Under the pieces are notes generated by a model that saw nothing but the letters and a program-made list of their open reading frames with translations, was not told the origin of the DNA and did no database searches. Below are positions 26,101 through 35,183 of a DNA stretch of 64,000 bases, piece by piece (the first letter of the stretch is position 1; the number at the start of each line of letters is the position of its first letter). A program made the translations under genes and the position numbers. Source of the DNA: Neisseriaceae bacterium (GTDB lineage Bacteria > Pseudomonadota > Gammaproteobacteria > Burkholderiales > Neisseriaceae); NCBI GenBank assembly GCA_017458185.1, contig JAFTFY010000002.1:62001-126000 (forward strand), read 5' to 3'.

Positions 26101-27720
26101 TTACAGCAATTTGTGATGTATCAAATCACGAATAATCACGCGATTGGGCGACAGTGCCACTCGCAAAGTTTCGCCCAAAGGATTGGGCAAGCCCAACATT
26201 TCGCAGGCGAGTGCTTCGCCGCATAAAGGGGCGGTTGCCAAACCCCTTGAACTGTGGGCAACATTCACAAACACATTCGGTAAATAGGGACACTTGGGCG
26301 TGTTTTTAAAATGAAAATTTTTATCCTTTGCCAATGGTGCATATATTTCTTTCATTTTTAAATAGTTACCTACTCGCCCTATCAGCGGTAAATGGTCATA
26401 AGCGTCTGCACGAATGGCACAATGGGGCGGCAAGGCTTTCTCGCCGCCCAATTCTTCGCCTAATTGCGTATGCAATTTAATTAAATTTTGTCGATTTTCA
26501 CTGCTGTCTTGTGCGGAAATTTGCGTGTCCGCATTATTCGGCGAAAAGGTTGCTCCAAAACAATGGGCATTTTGCCAAGCAGGAGAAATATAACTTTGCC
26601 CACTTAACGCAATGTTCAGGCTGCCTGAAAAATGATTTGCCAACACATTATCGGTTTGCCCACGAATTTGAAAAATGGTTAAGCCCAATTTTGCCATAAT
26701 ATTTTTATTTGCCCCAGTACAAAAGACCACACTATCGGCACAATAATTTTTTTGTGTGTTTGTAAATAATTGCCACGCATTATTCTGATAATGAAAATCC
26801 AATAATTCTGTATGTTCAATAACTTGAATATTCGGGTGCGTGAATAATTGTTTGACTAATTGAGGGGGGTGAATCCAGCCGCCGTTTTGCCAAAATAAAC
26901 CGCCAATATTAAAATCAATGCCCGCTATTTGTGATAATTCATCAGGCGTTAAATAATGATATAAGCCGCATTTTTGTTGTGATAATAATTGATTTCTTTT
27001 TTTCTCTTCATCATTAAAATCCAAATGTACCACGCCGCAATTTTGCCAAAATTGTTTGTCTAAATATAATTCAAGTAATTGTCTTGAAAACCCATACGAT
27101 TGTAATAATAAACGGCTTTGCATAGTATCGTGTGGTGAAATTTTGGCATAAAGCAAACCTTGTCGATTACCTGAACCTTGGGAGGCAATGGTATCTTTTT
27201 CTAAAACAATCACCTGCAAACCACGAGATGCACAAGCAAAAGCGGTTGCCGCCGCTGCAATACCGCCGCCAATAATCGCCACTGTTTTGGGAATAACAGG
27301 ATTTTCAGGCAGGCTAAACCATTCTTTTATGGCTTGATAATTATTCGGTAAAATAATTTCCGATAAACCATTGGGCTTTTTTTGAATATATGGCAATAAA
27401 TCAGGGGAATGATTTTTGGCTAAATACAGTAATTTTCGATTTCCCCAATATTCGCCTAATTCGTTCAGGCTGCCTGAAAATAACCATAAGCGTTGTTTAT
27501 CCGAAATAGGAAAATAAGATAATCCGCGTGAATTGCGAATATTGTGTAATAAATGATTTTCAGAAAAATCGTGATTATTCACACACACCCAATCAATCCA
27601 CGCATTGGGGTAATGTGTTTTTATATCAGACAACAATAAATCAGACGGAATAAAATCTACCCAAATCGCCAGATGATTTTTATTCGCTAATTCATTGTGG
27701 ATTGTTTGAATAAATTCCAT
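26101..27720 (-). CDS. mnmC: FAD-dependent tRNA U34 oxidoreductase (MnmC oxidase part)
   Basis: This is a 539-residue protein. From about residue 146 it carries an FAD-binding oxidase domain (VAIIGGGIAAAATAFA, then IVLEKD and SGNRQGLLYAKISPHD). This is the signature of MnmC domain 1, which converts cmnm5s2U to nm5s2U at tRNA wobble position 34. The methyltransferase domain of bifunctional MnmC is absent. In its place are about 145 N-terminal residues without a recognisable methyltransferase motif. Two DUS are translated as SGSLN. The first 34 bases overlap asmA. The oxidase-only form is expected in Neisseriaceae, but the N-terminal region deserves a check. Confidence 0.85.
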   Translation of the reverse strand: MEFIQTIHNELANKNHLAIWVDFIPSDLLLSDIKTHYPNAWIDWVCVNNHDFSENHLLHNIRNSRGLSYFPISDKQRLWLFSGSLNELGEYWGNRKLLYLAKNHSPDLLPYIQKKPNGLSEIILPNNYQAIKEWFSLPENPVIPKTVAIIGGGIAAAATAFACASRGLQVIVLEKDTIASQGSGNRQGLLYAKISPHDTMQSRLLLQSYGFSRQLLELYLDKQFWQNCGVVHLDFNDEEKKRNQLLSQQKCGLYHYLTPDELSQIAGIDFNIGGLFWQNGGWIHPPQLVKQLFTHPNIQVIEHTELLDFHYQNNAWQLFTNTQKNYCADSVVFCTGANKNIMAKLGLTIFQIRGQTDNVLANHFSGSLNIALSGQSYISPAWQNAHCFGATFSPNNADTQISAQDSSENRQNLIKLHTQLGEELGGEKALPPHCAIRADAYDHLPLIGRVGNYLKMKEIYAPLAKDKNFHFKNTPKCPYLPNVFVNVAHSSRGLATAPLCGEALACEMLGLPNPLGETLRVALSPNRVIIRDLIHHKLL

Positions 27721-29849
27721 TGTTGTTTCAATAAATCTTGCACCGCTCTTTGGCGTTCTTCACTGTTTTTGGCATCACGCACAACGGCATTATAATCTAC
27801 GGTGTATTGTGGGTCGTCCATTTTGCCTGTAATATGCAAGGGCAGAAAAATAGGATCGCTTTGGGCAGATAATTTACCCATTAGGGCAAAATTATAATCC
27901 ATGGTTCGATTATTTAAATCAAATGTCCCGATACCGTCAATATTAAACATTTCACTTTCAAAAATAGCGGTCGGCGTTTCGCCTATGCCGTCTTTCCAAT
28001 GAGTGAGCATAGAAAAATAAACAAATGGGGCAACGGTATTTTTATTAAATCCCAAAGTGTTATGGGAAATATGTTCTGAAAAATTGGTTTTGTTTTTAAG
28101 TAAATCATCAATATTTAAACCCCGCATTAAACCATTTTCCACAATAAATACCGTATCGCCTTCAATGCCTGCGGGCGTATTGCTGCCGCCTTTCATTTTT
28201 AAATCAACATACACATTACCAATACCCGAAAAATAAGGATAACCAATGGTATCAAATAATAAATTGCCTACATCAATATTGGCTAAATCTTGGTTAATGG
28301 TATAAGTGGGTGGATAAGCATTATTCAGTTTCAGGCTGCCTTTTAGCGTACCGCCGTAAATTTCGGCTTGCATATCTTTCCATTGAGCATTATTTTTATC
28401 GGCTTCAACAGTGGCAGAAAAATGATTGATTTGTCCGCCGCCTAATTTTAAGCGTCCAATACTTAAATCGGCTTGTACTTTTTTATTGCCTAAATATTTT
28501 AATGATTTGGATATTTCCACTAAAAATTGATCCACTTCTTTTAATGTGGGTAATTGGCGATTGGCTATATCAATATGGGGACTTAAATTAAGTGTATCCA
28601 AAGAAATTTTACTGTGCCAAGCATATTCTTCTTTTGGATTATATTGGCTAATCATTTGCAGGGGTTGTTTATCTAATGTACCCGATAAATAAACTTTTGC
28701 CACGCCATTTTTAATAGAATAATCGGCACTACCTGATAAATCAGTTTGCCATAATAAATTGGTGTTGTCGATATTGCTTTGTACGGTTTGAATTTTCAAA
28801 TTGGATAAGTCAATATGTTGCCAATTTTTATCCATTTTTAATTGAGCGGTTGCGTCTGCTGTGTGAATTAACTCGGGTGTTTTGCGGGTGAGATTATATT
28901 TAATATTGGAATAAAAATTATATCGGTCAAATAGGGATTTTTCTAAAATAATATTGGCTTTCCATTCGGTATCTTTATCTGTCCAATGAAAAATAGCATT
29001 GGTTTTGGGTGATTCCATTGTGCCGTCTAATGTATGATATTGCCAACCTGTATCGCGAATATTAAAAGATAACACGCTGTCTTTGGATTGTCCGTCTATC
29101 ACCAAACTGCCTGTTTCAATAGAATTTTGCTGACGATAATAGCGTAAATGCGGTAATCTCCATTGAATATCGGTTTCGCCAAAATAAGGTAATGGGGTTT
29201 TCAGGCTGCCTGAAATATCTTGTAAAAATAAATTCTTTTCATCATATCGCAATAAGGAATGAAATTGAATCGGCACAGAAGACGAATTGGTTTTATTCAC
29301 CCAATCACCCATACCGTGAATAACACCGTTATCGCTCATATTTTCGCCTGTCAGACGAATATGCTCCATACGATATTGCTGATTGCCATCTTCTATATTT
29401 AAAACGCCGTCAGTAAATAATAAACGATTGGGCATATTTTGATTCTGGGTATTGAGCGAAAATTGAGCCACATTCCATTTACCATTAGGGTGTTTTTTAA
29501 TAAAAAATTCGGGCTGATTAAAGGTTATTTTTTCAATTTTTTTATTACCTAACAATAAGGCAGAAGAAAAACGCACATTAACGCGTTGTGCTGTGAATAC
29601 GGTGTTTTTATAGTCGGAAACAGAAACATTATATAAAGTAATATTGGGAGCAGGAAACCAAGATTTTCTAATGCGTTCATCACTTAAAAAAAGATAACCT
29701 TGATTTTCTAATGTTTTGCTAATTTGAGTACGAATTTGTTGATTATCAAAAATGGCGTGCAAAATAAATTGAGCGACTGCGACTACAATGACAAACGAAA
29801 CCACCACGCTTGCCACACTTAATAGCCAAAATCTTTTTGAACCCAACAC
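27687..29849 (-). CDS. AsmA-family inner-membrane protein
   Basis: This is a 720-residue protein with one N-terminal membrane helix (about residues 8-31) and a long beta-rich periplasmic body. The C-terminal part shows the AsmA block (LKGSLKLNNAYPPTYTINQDLANIDVGNLL and following). AsmA-like proteins are thought to bridge the periplasm and move phospholipids towards the outer membrane. DUS copies are translated as SGSLK twice. Its 3-prime end overlaps mnmC by 34 bases on the same strand. Length is within the family range. Confidence 0.87.
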   Translation of the reverse strand: MLGSKRFWLLSVASVVVSFVIVVAVAQFILHAIFDNQQIRTQISKTLENQGYLFLSDERIRKSWFPAPNITLYNVSVSDYKNTVFTAQRVNVRFSSALLLGNKKIEKITFNQPEFFIKKHPNGKWNVAQFSLNTQNQNMPNRLLFTDGVLNIEDGNQQYRMEHIRLTGENMSDNGVIHGMGDWVNKTNSSSVPIQFHSLLRYDEKNLFLQDISGSLKTPLPYFGETDIQWRLPHLRYYRQQNSIETGSLVIDGQSKDSVLSFNIRDTGWQYHTLDGTMESPKTNAIFHWTDKDTEWKANIILEKSLFDRYNFYSNIKYNLTRKTPELIHTADATAQLKMDKNWQHIDLSNLKIQTVQSNIDNTNLLWQTDLSGSADYSIKNGVAKVYLSGTLDKQPLQMISQYNPKEEYAWHSKISLDTLNLSPHIDIANRQLPTLKEVDQFLVEISKSLKYLGNKKVQADLSIGRLKLGGGQINHFSATVEADKNNAQWKDMQAEIYGGTLKGSLKLNNAYPPTYTINQDLANIDVGNLLFDTIGYPYFSGIGNVYVDLKMKGGSNTPAGIEGDTVFIVENGLMRGLNIDDLLKNKTNFSEHISHNTLGFNKNTVAPFVYFSMLTHWKDGIGETPTAIFESEMFNIDGIGTFDLNNRTMDYNFALMGKLSAQSDPIFLPLHITGKMDDPQYTVDYNAVVRDAKNSEERQRAVQDLLKQQWNLFKQSTMN

Positions 29850-29911
29850 ACCAATTTCCTACAATATAAATGGCGATTATTGTAACATTATTTTATTTCA
29901 GGCAGCCTGAA

Positions 29912-29945
29912 AAAAACGGCTTGGATAAAATCCAAACCGTTTTTA
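29912..29945 (-). terminator. Terminator after ackA
   Basis: On the minus strand, AAAACGGTTTGGA pairs with TCCAAGCCGTTTT and a T run follows. It sits 6 bases beyond the ackA stop, next to a DUS. Confidence 0.88.
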
Positions 29946-29950
29946 ATGTG

Positions 29951-31147
29951 TTACGCCAAACCTGCTAATTTAGCCGCGTCTTGGGCAATCATCAATTCTT
30001 CGTTTGTGGGAATAACCATTGCCAATGGGTTTTGCGAAGCGGTGATAATGCCTGCTTTGCCAAAACGCATTTCGGCATTGAGTTTATCATCAACCACCAA
30101 GCCCAAAAAGCCCAATTTTTCCAAGACATTCGCACGCATAGTTTTGGAATTTTCACCAATACCGCCTGTGAACACCAAAGCATCCAAATGCCCTGTGGCA
30201 ACCGTCATTGCGGCAATGTATTTTGCCAAGCGGTAGGCGAATACTTCTAACGCCAAAGCCGCACGGCGATTACCTGTATCTGCTGATTCTTCCACCACAC
30301 GGTAATCATTCGACACGCCCGAAATACCCAATAAGCCACTCTTTTTATTGAGAATTTCGGTAATTTCGCCAATGTCATAACCTTTTTGCTCGTGTAAGAA
30401 CGAGAACACGGACGCGTCAATATCGCCGCAACGCGTACCCATCACCAAGCCTTCCAAAGGCGTTAAGCCCATACTGGTGTCTTGCACCTTGCCGTTTTTA
30501 ACAGCAGTAATGGACGAGCCATTGCCCAAGTGAGCGACAACCAACGCCAACTTATCCGCAGGGCGATTGAGCATTCTTGCCGCTTCGCCAGACACATAAC
30601 GCACGCTGGTGCCATGCGCCCCATAGCGGCGTAAGCCTGTTTCTTTGTATAACTCAAACGGTACGGCGTAAGTATAAGCATAATCAGGCATAGTTTGATG
30701 AAAGGCGGTGTCAAACACTACAATATGCGGAATATGATGAAACACATTGCGTGCCGCTGAAATACCTAACAAGTGTGCAGGATTATGCAAAGGTGCCAGC
30801 GTAATACATTTTTGAATATTATCAATCACCGCCTCATCGACAATGGTTGATTCCTTAAAATGCTCGCCGCCATGCACAATGCGATGACCGACTGCACCGA
30901 TTTTTTTATCCAAGCCGTGCCGCTCCAAAGCGTGCAACATTGCCTCAATCGCCCCCGTGTGGTGCGGGTGAGCCGACAAGTCTTCGACTTCTTTTTCGCC
31001 CTGATATTTGAAAGTGATGAATGCGTCAGGCAAATTCAACTTCTCGCCCAAGCACGAGAACAGCACTTCACCTGTTTTACTGTCGATAACCGCCCCCTTC
31101 ACCGAAGAAGAGCCGCAATTCAAAACCAAAACAATAGAATCTGACAT
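29951..31147 (-). CDS. ackA: Acetate kinase
   Basis: This is a 398-residue cytosolic enzyme interconverting acetyl phosphate and acetate with ATP. Motifs: VLNCGSSSVKGAV at the N-terminus (residues 8-20), VVFDTAFHQTMP, RRYGAHGTSVRYV, and MGTRCGDIDASV. Length is normal. It is monocistronic, with its own terminator. About 280 bases upstream (31148-31430) are AT-rich and should hold the promoter, but I could not fix one. No pta gene is in the window. Confidence 0.97.
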   Translation of the reverse strand: MSDSIVLVLNCGSSSVKGAVIDSKTGEVLFSCLGEKLNLPDAFITFKYQGEKEVEDLSAHPHHTGAIEAMLHALERHGLDKKIGAVGHRIVHGGEHFKESTIVDEAVIDNIQKCITLAPLHNPAHLLGISAARNVFHHIPHIVVFDTAFHQTMPDYAYTYAVPFELYKETGLRRYGAHGTSVRYVSGEAARMLNRPADKLALVVAHLGNGSSITAVKNGKVQDTSMGLTPLEGLVMGTRCGDIDASVFSFLHEQKGYDIGEITEILNKKSGLLGISGVSNDYRVVEESADTGNRRAALALEVFAYRLAKYIAAMTVATGHLDALVFTGGIGENSKTMRANVLEKLGFLGLVVDDKLNAEMRFGKAGIITASQNPLAMVIPTNEELMIAQDAAKLAGLA

Positions 31148-31435
31148 AGTTTCGTTTCCTTATGGTTAATGGTTAATCGGAAAATTTCTCGCCACAAACT
31201 GACGGAAATCATAAGGTTTATTTTCATCGCACACAAAAATCTTTATGGACAACGAAAATAAAAGGTTTGCAAAGCAAACAAAGGAAGTTTGGTAAAGCCA
31301 AAAAAAAACGATTGTATGCGATTTTACCCACAATGACGCAACATTTTTTTTCTGTTGTGCAGCAATTTGTACTAATTTATATTGTATCTTTTTGTTTTTA
31401 TTAAATAATTAAAATAAGCATCTATTTTCAGGCTG

Positions 31436-32345
31436 CCTGAAAAGAGTGAGCAGTGAGCAGTGAGTAGTTGTTTCGTCAAACCTGCGGTTTGACGGATTTT
31501 TTCAGATAACGCTTCGATTTTATTTCAGGCTACCTGAAATGGTTTTTGCATTGCCGTTACAAAGCCTTGCGGCTTTGTGTTAATGACTGCGTCATTAACT
31601 GGATTGCCACGACTTGAACTGCGTTCAAGTCTCGCAATGACACTGTTTTTTTGTCAGGCTGCCTGAAAAGACAGTTTAACCCTGTGTCATTGCGAGCCTG
31701 ACGCAAGTCAGGCGTGGCAATCCAGTTTTGCCGACAGGCAAAACAAACGCCGACAGGCGTTTTAATGGCGTTGCATTAAGCCTTTCAGGCTACCTGAAAC
31801 AAAAACTCGTGTCATTGCGAGCCGACAGACAGTTGTTAATGGCTTTGCCATTTACAACTGTGTCGCCCCGAGCCGTTAGGCGTGGGGGTCTCGTAGGAAA
31901 AATCGTGGCAATCTAATTTTGCCAACAGGCAAAACAAACGCCACAGGCGTTTTAGGTGCGTTGCATTAAGCCTTTCAGGCTGCCTGAAATTATTTTTGTA
32001 TTGCCGTTACAAAGCCTTGCGGCTTTGTGTTAATGACTGCGTCATTAACTGGATTGCCACGACTTGAACTGCGAGACCCCCACGCCTAACGGCTCGGGAC
32101 GACATATCCGTAAGCGGTAAACCGCTAACGGCTAATTGTCGTCTCGCAATGACACAATCGGCTTGCAATGACACAGTTGTTTCGCAATGACACCGTTTTT
32201 TATTTTCAGGCTGCCTGAAACAAAATGTGACGAACGCAGTGAAGTTAAAAAATTATCGAAGCGTTATCTCAATCTAATCCGTTTTGCCGATAGGCAAAAC
32301 AACTGCTCACTACTCGCTGCTCACTGTTTTCAGGCAGCCTGAACA
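31436..32345. repeat. Gene-free cluster of nested palindromic elements
   Basis: From left to right: a left half of the composite DUS-loop element with hairpin GTCAAACCTGCGGTTTGAC (31439-31540); a right half of a TCATTGCGAG element (31551-31643); a left half (31683-31800); another left half broken by an insertion (31809-31975); a second right half (32001-32150) ending in three decayed copies of YGCAATGACAC; and a right half of the composite element (32250-32340). A 73-base direct repeat is identical at 31551-31623 and 32001-32073. At least seven DUS copies are interspersed. Short reading frames here are repeat artefacts. Confidence 0.85.
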
Positions 32346-32496
32346 AATTTTGGTAATCTCATATAGCCATTTTACATTTATCTCATATTGTATTACTATG
32401 ACGCACTGCAATCATTGCATTGCACATAAACCGCTCAATGTTTGAAACAAAGCATTGATATTCCTTTATTCCTAATAATGTAGGAGACCACTTGAA

Positions 32497-33599
32497 ATGA
32501 AGAAATGGCAAGTTTTTGGCATAACTGCCGCATTATCTGCCGCCCTGACTTTAACGGCTTGCGAACAACAAAACTCGGCTGGAAGTAGCAATACGGCTAA
32601 TGCTCCTGCATCAAATGCCCAAGCGAAACCTGCAAATGGCGTTAAAATCGGTTTTGCACATTGCTGTGTGCATGGCGAAATTTCAACTATGGACACGCGT
32701 CCGAAGACGCAATCCGTCAAATGGCAAACGAACGCGGTGCAACGCTGTTGTTTGAATCTGCTAACGAAAGTCAAAATAAAGAAAACCCCCAATATCAGGT
32801 TGAACAAGTGAAAAAAATGATTGACCAAGGGGCAAAATCGGTGATTGTGGTATTCCAAGCACTCAAAGGTAAGGAAGGCGACACTGCAAAACAGGAAATT
32901 TTGGAATACGCCAAAGCCAAAGATGTAACCATTATCGCCGCTCGCCGTCCTGCCGATAAATCGCTGCATACGCGTTTTGCGAATGTGATTTCGGTTGCGT
33001 CATCTGCCGAAGAAGCAGGAGCGTATCAAGGCAAAATGGTTATCGATCAATGGACAAAACACCCTGAATGGGATTTGAACGCAGACGGCAAAATGCAGTT
33101 TATGATTTTGCAAGGCGATAAGAAAAATAAAAAAATGGATGTTCGTACGCAATTTGTGATGCGTACGCTAACAGGTTCGGAGATTGGCGATAAATTAGAA
33201 CGCATTCCGATGACGGCAGACGAAGAAACCAACACCGAACGCGGCAAAGCCAAAGATATTGTGGCAAACTGGATTAAAACAGGCAAAATCAAAAAAATGG
33301 AAGTCATCATCGGCAATACAGACGATTTGGTTTTGGGTGCATTAGACGCGTTCAAAGAAGCCAATGAGAAACCCTTACCCTTGTTTGGTATGAATGCGAT
33401 TGATGAAGCCCAAGAAGCGGTGAAAAACGGCGAAATGGCAGGCACAGTGTTGCAAGATGTTGTGGGACAATCGAAAATATCGTACCAAATTGCAGAAAAC
33501 ATTGCTTTGGGCAAATCTCCCAGCGATGGCATTGATATTCCTTTCACAGGCGGTACTACCGTGAATGTGCCGTATGCGATTATTGTGAAAGATATTTAA
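32497..33599 (+). pseudogene. Periplasmic sugar-binding lipoprotein (MglB-like) with a frameshift
   Basis: Reading starts at 32497 (RBS TAGGAGACCACTTGAA) with a lipoprotein signal peptide (LTLTACEQQ) and a Ser/Ala linker, then VKIGFA, the first strand of a periplasmic binding protein. The frame then fails. The family continues in the third frame from about 32670 (FNYGHASEDAIRQMANERG, VEQVKKMIDQGAKSVIVVF) to the stop at 33599, ending VNVPYAIIVKDI. Removing one TG from the (TG)3 run at 32665-32670 would join the frames as AHCCAWRNFNYGH. It may be a real inactivation, a slippage variant, or a sequencing error. No ABC permease or ATPase gene follows; a terminator ends the unit. Confidence 0.75.
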
Positions 33600-33622
33600 T
33601 CTTGAATTTTGGCTTGATTGAA

Positions 33623-33650
33623 CGGCAGTTTAAGAACTGCTGTTTTTTAT
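33623..33650 (+). terminator. Terminator after the MglB-like gene
   Basis: CGGCAGTT-TAAG-AACTGCTG followed by six T. This shows the binding-protein gene was a single transcription unit. Confidence 0.88.
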
Positions 33651-33674
33651 GCGATTTTTTCAGGCTGCCTGAAA

Positions 33675-33730
33675 AGAGTGAGCAGTGAGCAGTGAGTAGT
33701 GAGCAGTTGCTAACTGCTCACTGTTTTCAT
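33675..33730. repeat. GTGAGCAGT/ACTGCTCAC repeat fragment
   Basis: Tandem GTGAGCAGT-type units run into their complement (GAGCAGTTGCTAACTGCTC), with a DUS before and a degenerate DUS after. This is the outer arm of the composite element, present here without its core. Confidence 0.7.
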
Positions 33731-33790
33731 GCAACCTGAAAATAAAATATTACAACAAAACAATAAGTTATAAAACAATCATTATTCCGC

Positions 33791-33820
33791 TTGACTTTAT
33801 TTTAGAATATACTAAAATAA
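33791..33820 (+). promoter_or_regulatory. Promoter with dyad operator for the TDT transporter
   Basis: TTGACT (33791-33796), a 16-base spacer, TAAAAT (33813-33818). A 9-bp inverted repeat TTATTTTAG-AATATA-CTAAAATAA (33797-33820) fills the spacer and covers the -10, a position that would suit a repressor. Confidence 0.6.
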
Positions 33821-33879
33821 CAAAATTAAATAATAAATAGAAAAATATTTGTTTTTAACTATATTAAAAGGCATAAAAA

Positions 33880-34848
33880 ATGAACGCTAAATTACAAAAT
33901 ATTATCCAACACACGCCCTTGCCTGTGGCGGGATTAGCCTTTGGTATCACAGGTTTAGGCGGTTTGTTTGCTGAATTTGGTCAAGGTGCGTGGGCAAAGC
34001 CCGTGTTTGGTATTTTGGGTGCGGCATTGCTGATTATTGTGGCGTTAAAAGCCCTATTTTTGCCGCAAAATCTCAAAGCCAATTTGCAACACCCTGTTCA
34101 AGCGGCTGTGGCAACGGTGATTCCCTTTGCCTTTATGTTAGACGCGGCTTATTTAGCACCGAATTATCCGAATGCTGCCGCAGTGTTGTGGTTATTTTCC
34201 CTGATTGCGGTGCTGATTTATCTTGCATGGTTTAACGCCAAATATATTTTACATTTTCAAATAAAACAAGTATTTGCGGCTTATTTTATTCCCTTTGTCG
34301 GCTTTTGCGTGCCTGTGATGACTTCGCACCATTTAACGATTGACTGGTTGCCCCTGCAAACCATTCGCTATGTGTTGTTTGTTTTGTCGGTAATCGGTTT
34401 TGTGCTGATGTTTATCGTCATTTCCATACGCTACCTGAAAATGCCTGTCAGCGAAACTTCCGCCCGCCCTGTGTTTGCGATTTACACCGCACCGCTGGCG
34501 ATGTTGATTGTGGGCTACGCACGACTGTTACCGCATGGTGAGCATTCCGCCGCTTTGGTTTGGGCATCGCTGATTTTGTCGCAACTTTTGTTTGTGATGG
34601 TATTAAGCCAAGTGCCTGTCTATTTGAAAAACGGCTTCTTTCCGTCTTATGCGGCTTTGACTTTCCCTTTTATCATCACCGCCAACAGTCTATTTGAAGG
34701 CTTACGCATTTTGAACGCACAAGAAGTGTGGTTTTATTTAGCATACGCCGAAGGCATTTTTGCGATGGTGATGACGCTGTTTGTGTTATTTAAGTATTTA
34801 ATTTTCTTTAAGAAAATTGCGAACAATCCGCCACAAACAGGACATTAA
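33880..34848 (+). CDS. TDT-family transporter (SLAC1/TehA-like)
   Basis: This is a 322-residue membrane protein with about ten hydrophobic helices. The repeated small-residue helices (LPVAGLAFGITGLGGLF, FGILGAALLIIVALKA) and the internal Phe-containing pore helices fit the tellurite-resistance/dicarboxylate transporter (TDT) family, which includes TehA and the plant anion channel SLAC1. The substrate is not known; tellurite resistance need not be its natural role. It has its own promoter with a dyad overlapping the -10, and its own terminator (34905-34936), so it is a regulated single gene. A GGCATAAAAA stretch precedes the ATG. Confidence 0.82.
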   Translation: MNAKLQNIIQHTPLPVAGLAFGITGLGGLFAEFGQGAWAKPVFGILGAALLIIVALKALFLPQNLKANLQHPVQAAVATVIPFAFMLDAAYLAPNYPNAAAVLWLFSLIAVLIYLAWFNAKYILHFQIKQVFAAYFIPFVGFCVPVMTSHHLTIDWLPLQTIRYVLFVLSVIGFVLMFIVISIRYLKMPVSETSARPVFAIYTAPLAMLIVGYARLLPHGEHSAALVWASLILSQLLFVMVLSQVPVYLKNGFFPSYAALTFPFIITANSLFEGLRILNAQEVWFYLAYAEGIFAMVMTLFVLFKYLIFFKKIANNPPQTGH

Positions 34849-34904
34849 ATTCATTTAATGATTTCCAAATAATATTATCTCCAAATATATTTTCTGCAAG
34901 TTTT

Positions 34905-34936
34905 ACTCGCCACAAATCAGTGGCGAGTTTTTTTTA
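34905..34936 (+). terminator. Terminator after the TDT transporter
   Basis: ACTCGCCAC-AAATCA-GTGGCGAGT followed by eight T. Confidence 0.92.
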
Positions 34937-34982
34937 ACTTCGCCTTACGGCTCGTTGAACTGCGTTTCAGGCAGCCTGAAAA

Positions 34983-35183
34983 TAGTGAGCAGTGAGCAGT
35001 GAGTAGTGAGCAGTTGTTTCATTTTGCCTTGTCAGGCAAAACAAATATATTTAGATAACGCTTCGATTTTGTTTCAGGCTGCCTGAAACTAAAATCGAAG
35101 CGTTATCAAAATATATCCGTCAATCCGTAGGATTGACATAACAACTGCTCACTACTCACTGCTCATTGCTCACTGCTCACTAC
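34983..35183. repeat. Composite DUS-loop hairpin element, full copy
   Basis: GTGAGCAGT-type repeats, hairpin TTTTGCCTTGTCAGGCAAAA (about 35023-35042), GATAACGCTTCGAT, DUS, ATCGAAGCGTTATC, hairpin GTCAATCCGTAGGATTGAC (about 35118-35136), then ACTGCTCACTACTCACT repeats running up to the uvrA stop codon. It fills the gap 34849-35183 together with the transporter terminator. Confidence 0.9.

Noticed and set aside
31728-31916. 62-codon ORF in the repeat cluster
   Set aside because: It lies wholly in repeat halves, with no ribosome-binding site and no protein-like composition.
32640-32700. Programmed ribosomal frameshifting in the MglB-like gene
   Set aside because: There is no slippery heptamer or downstream pseudoknot. 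A simple TG insertion or sequencing error is more likely.
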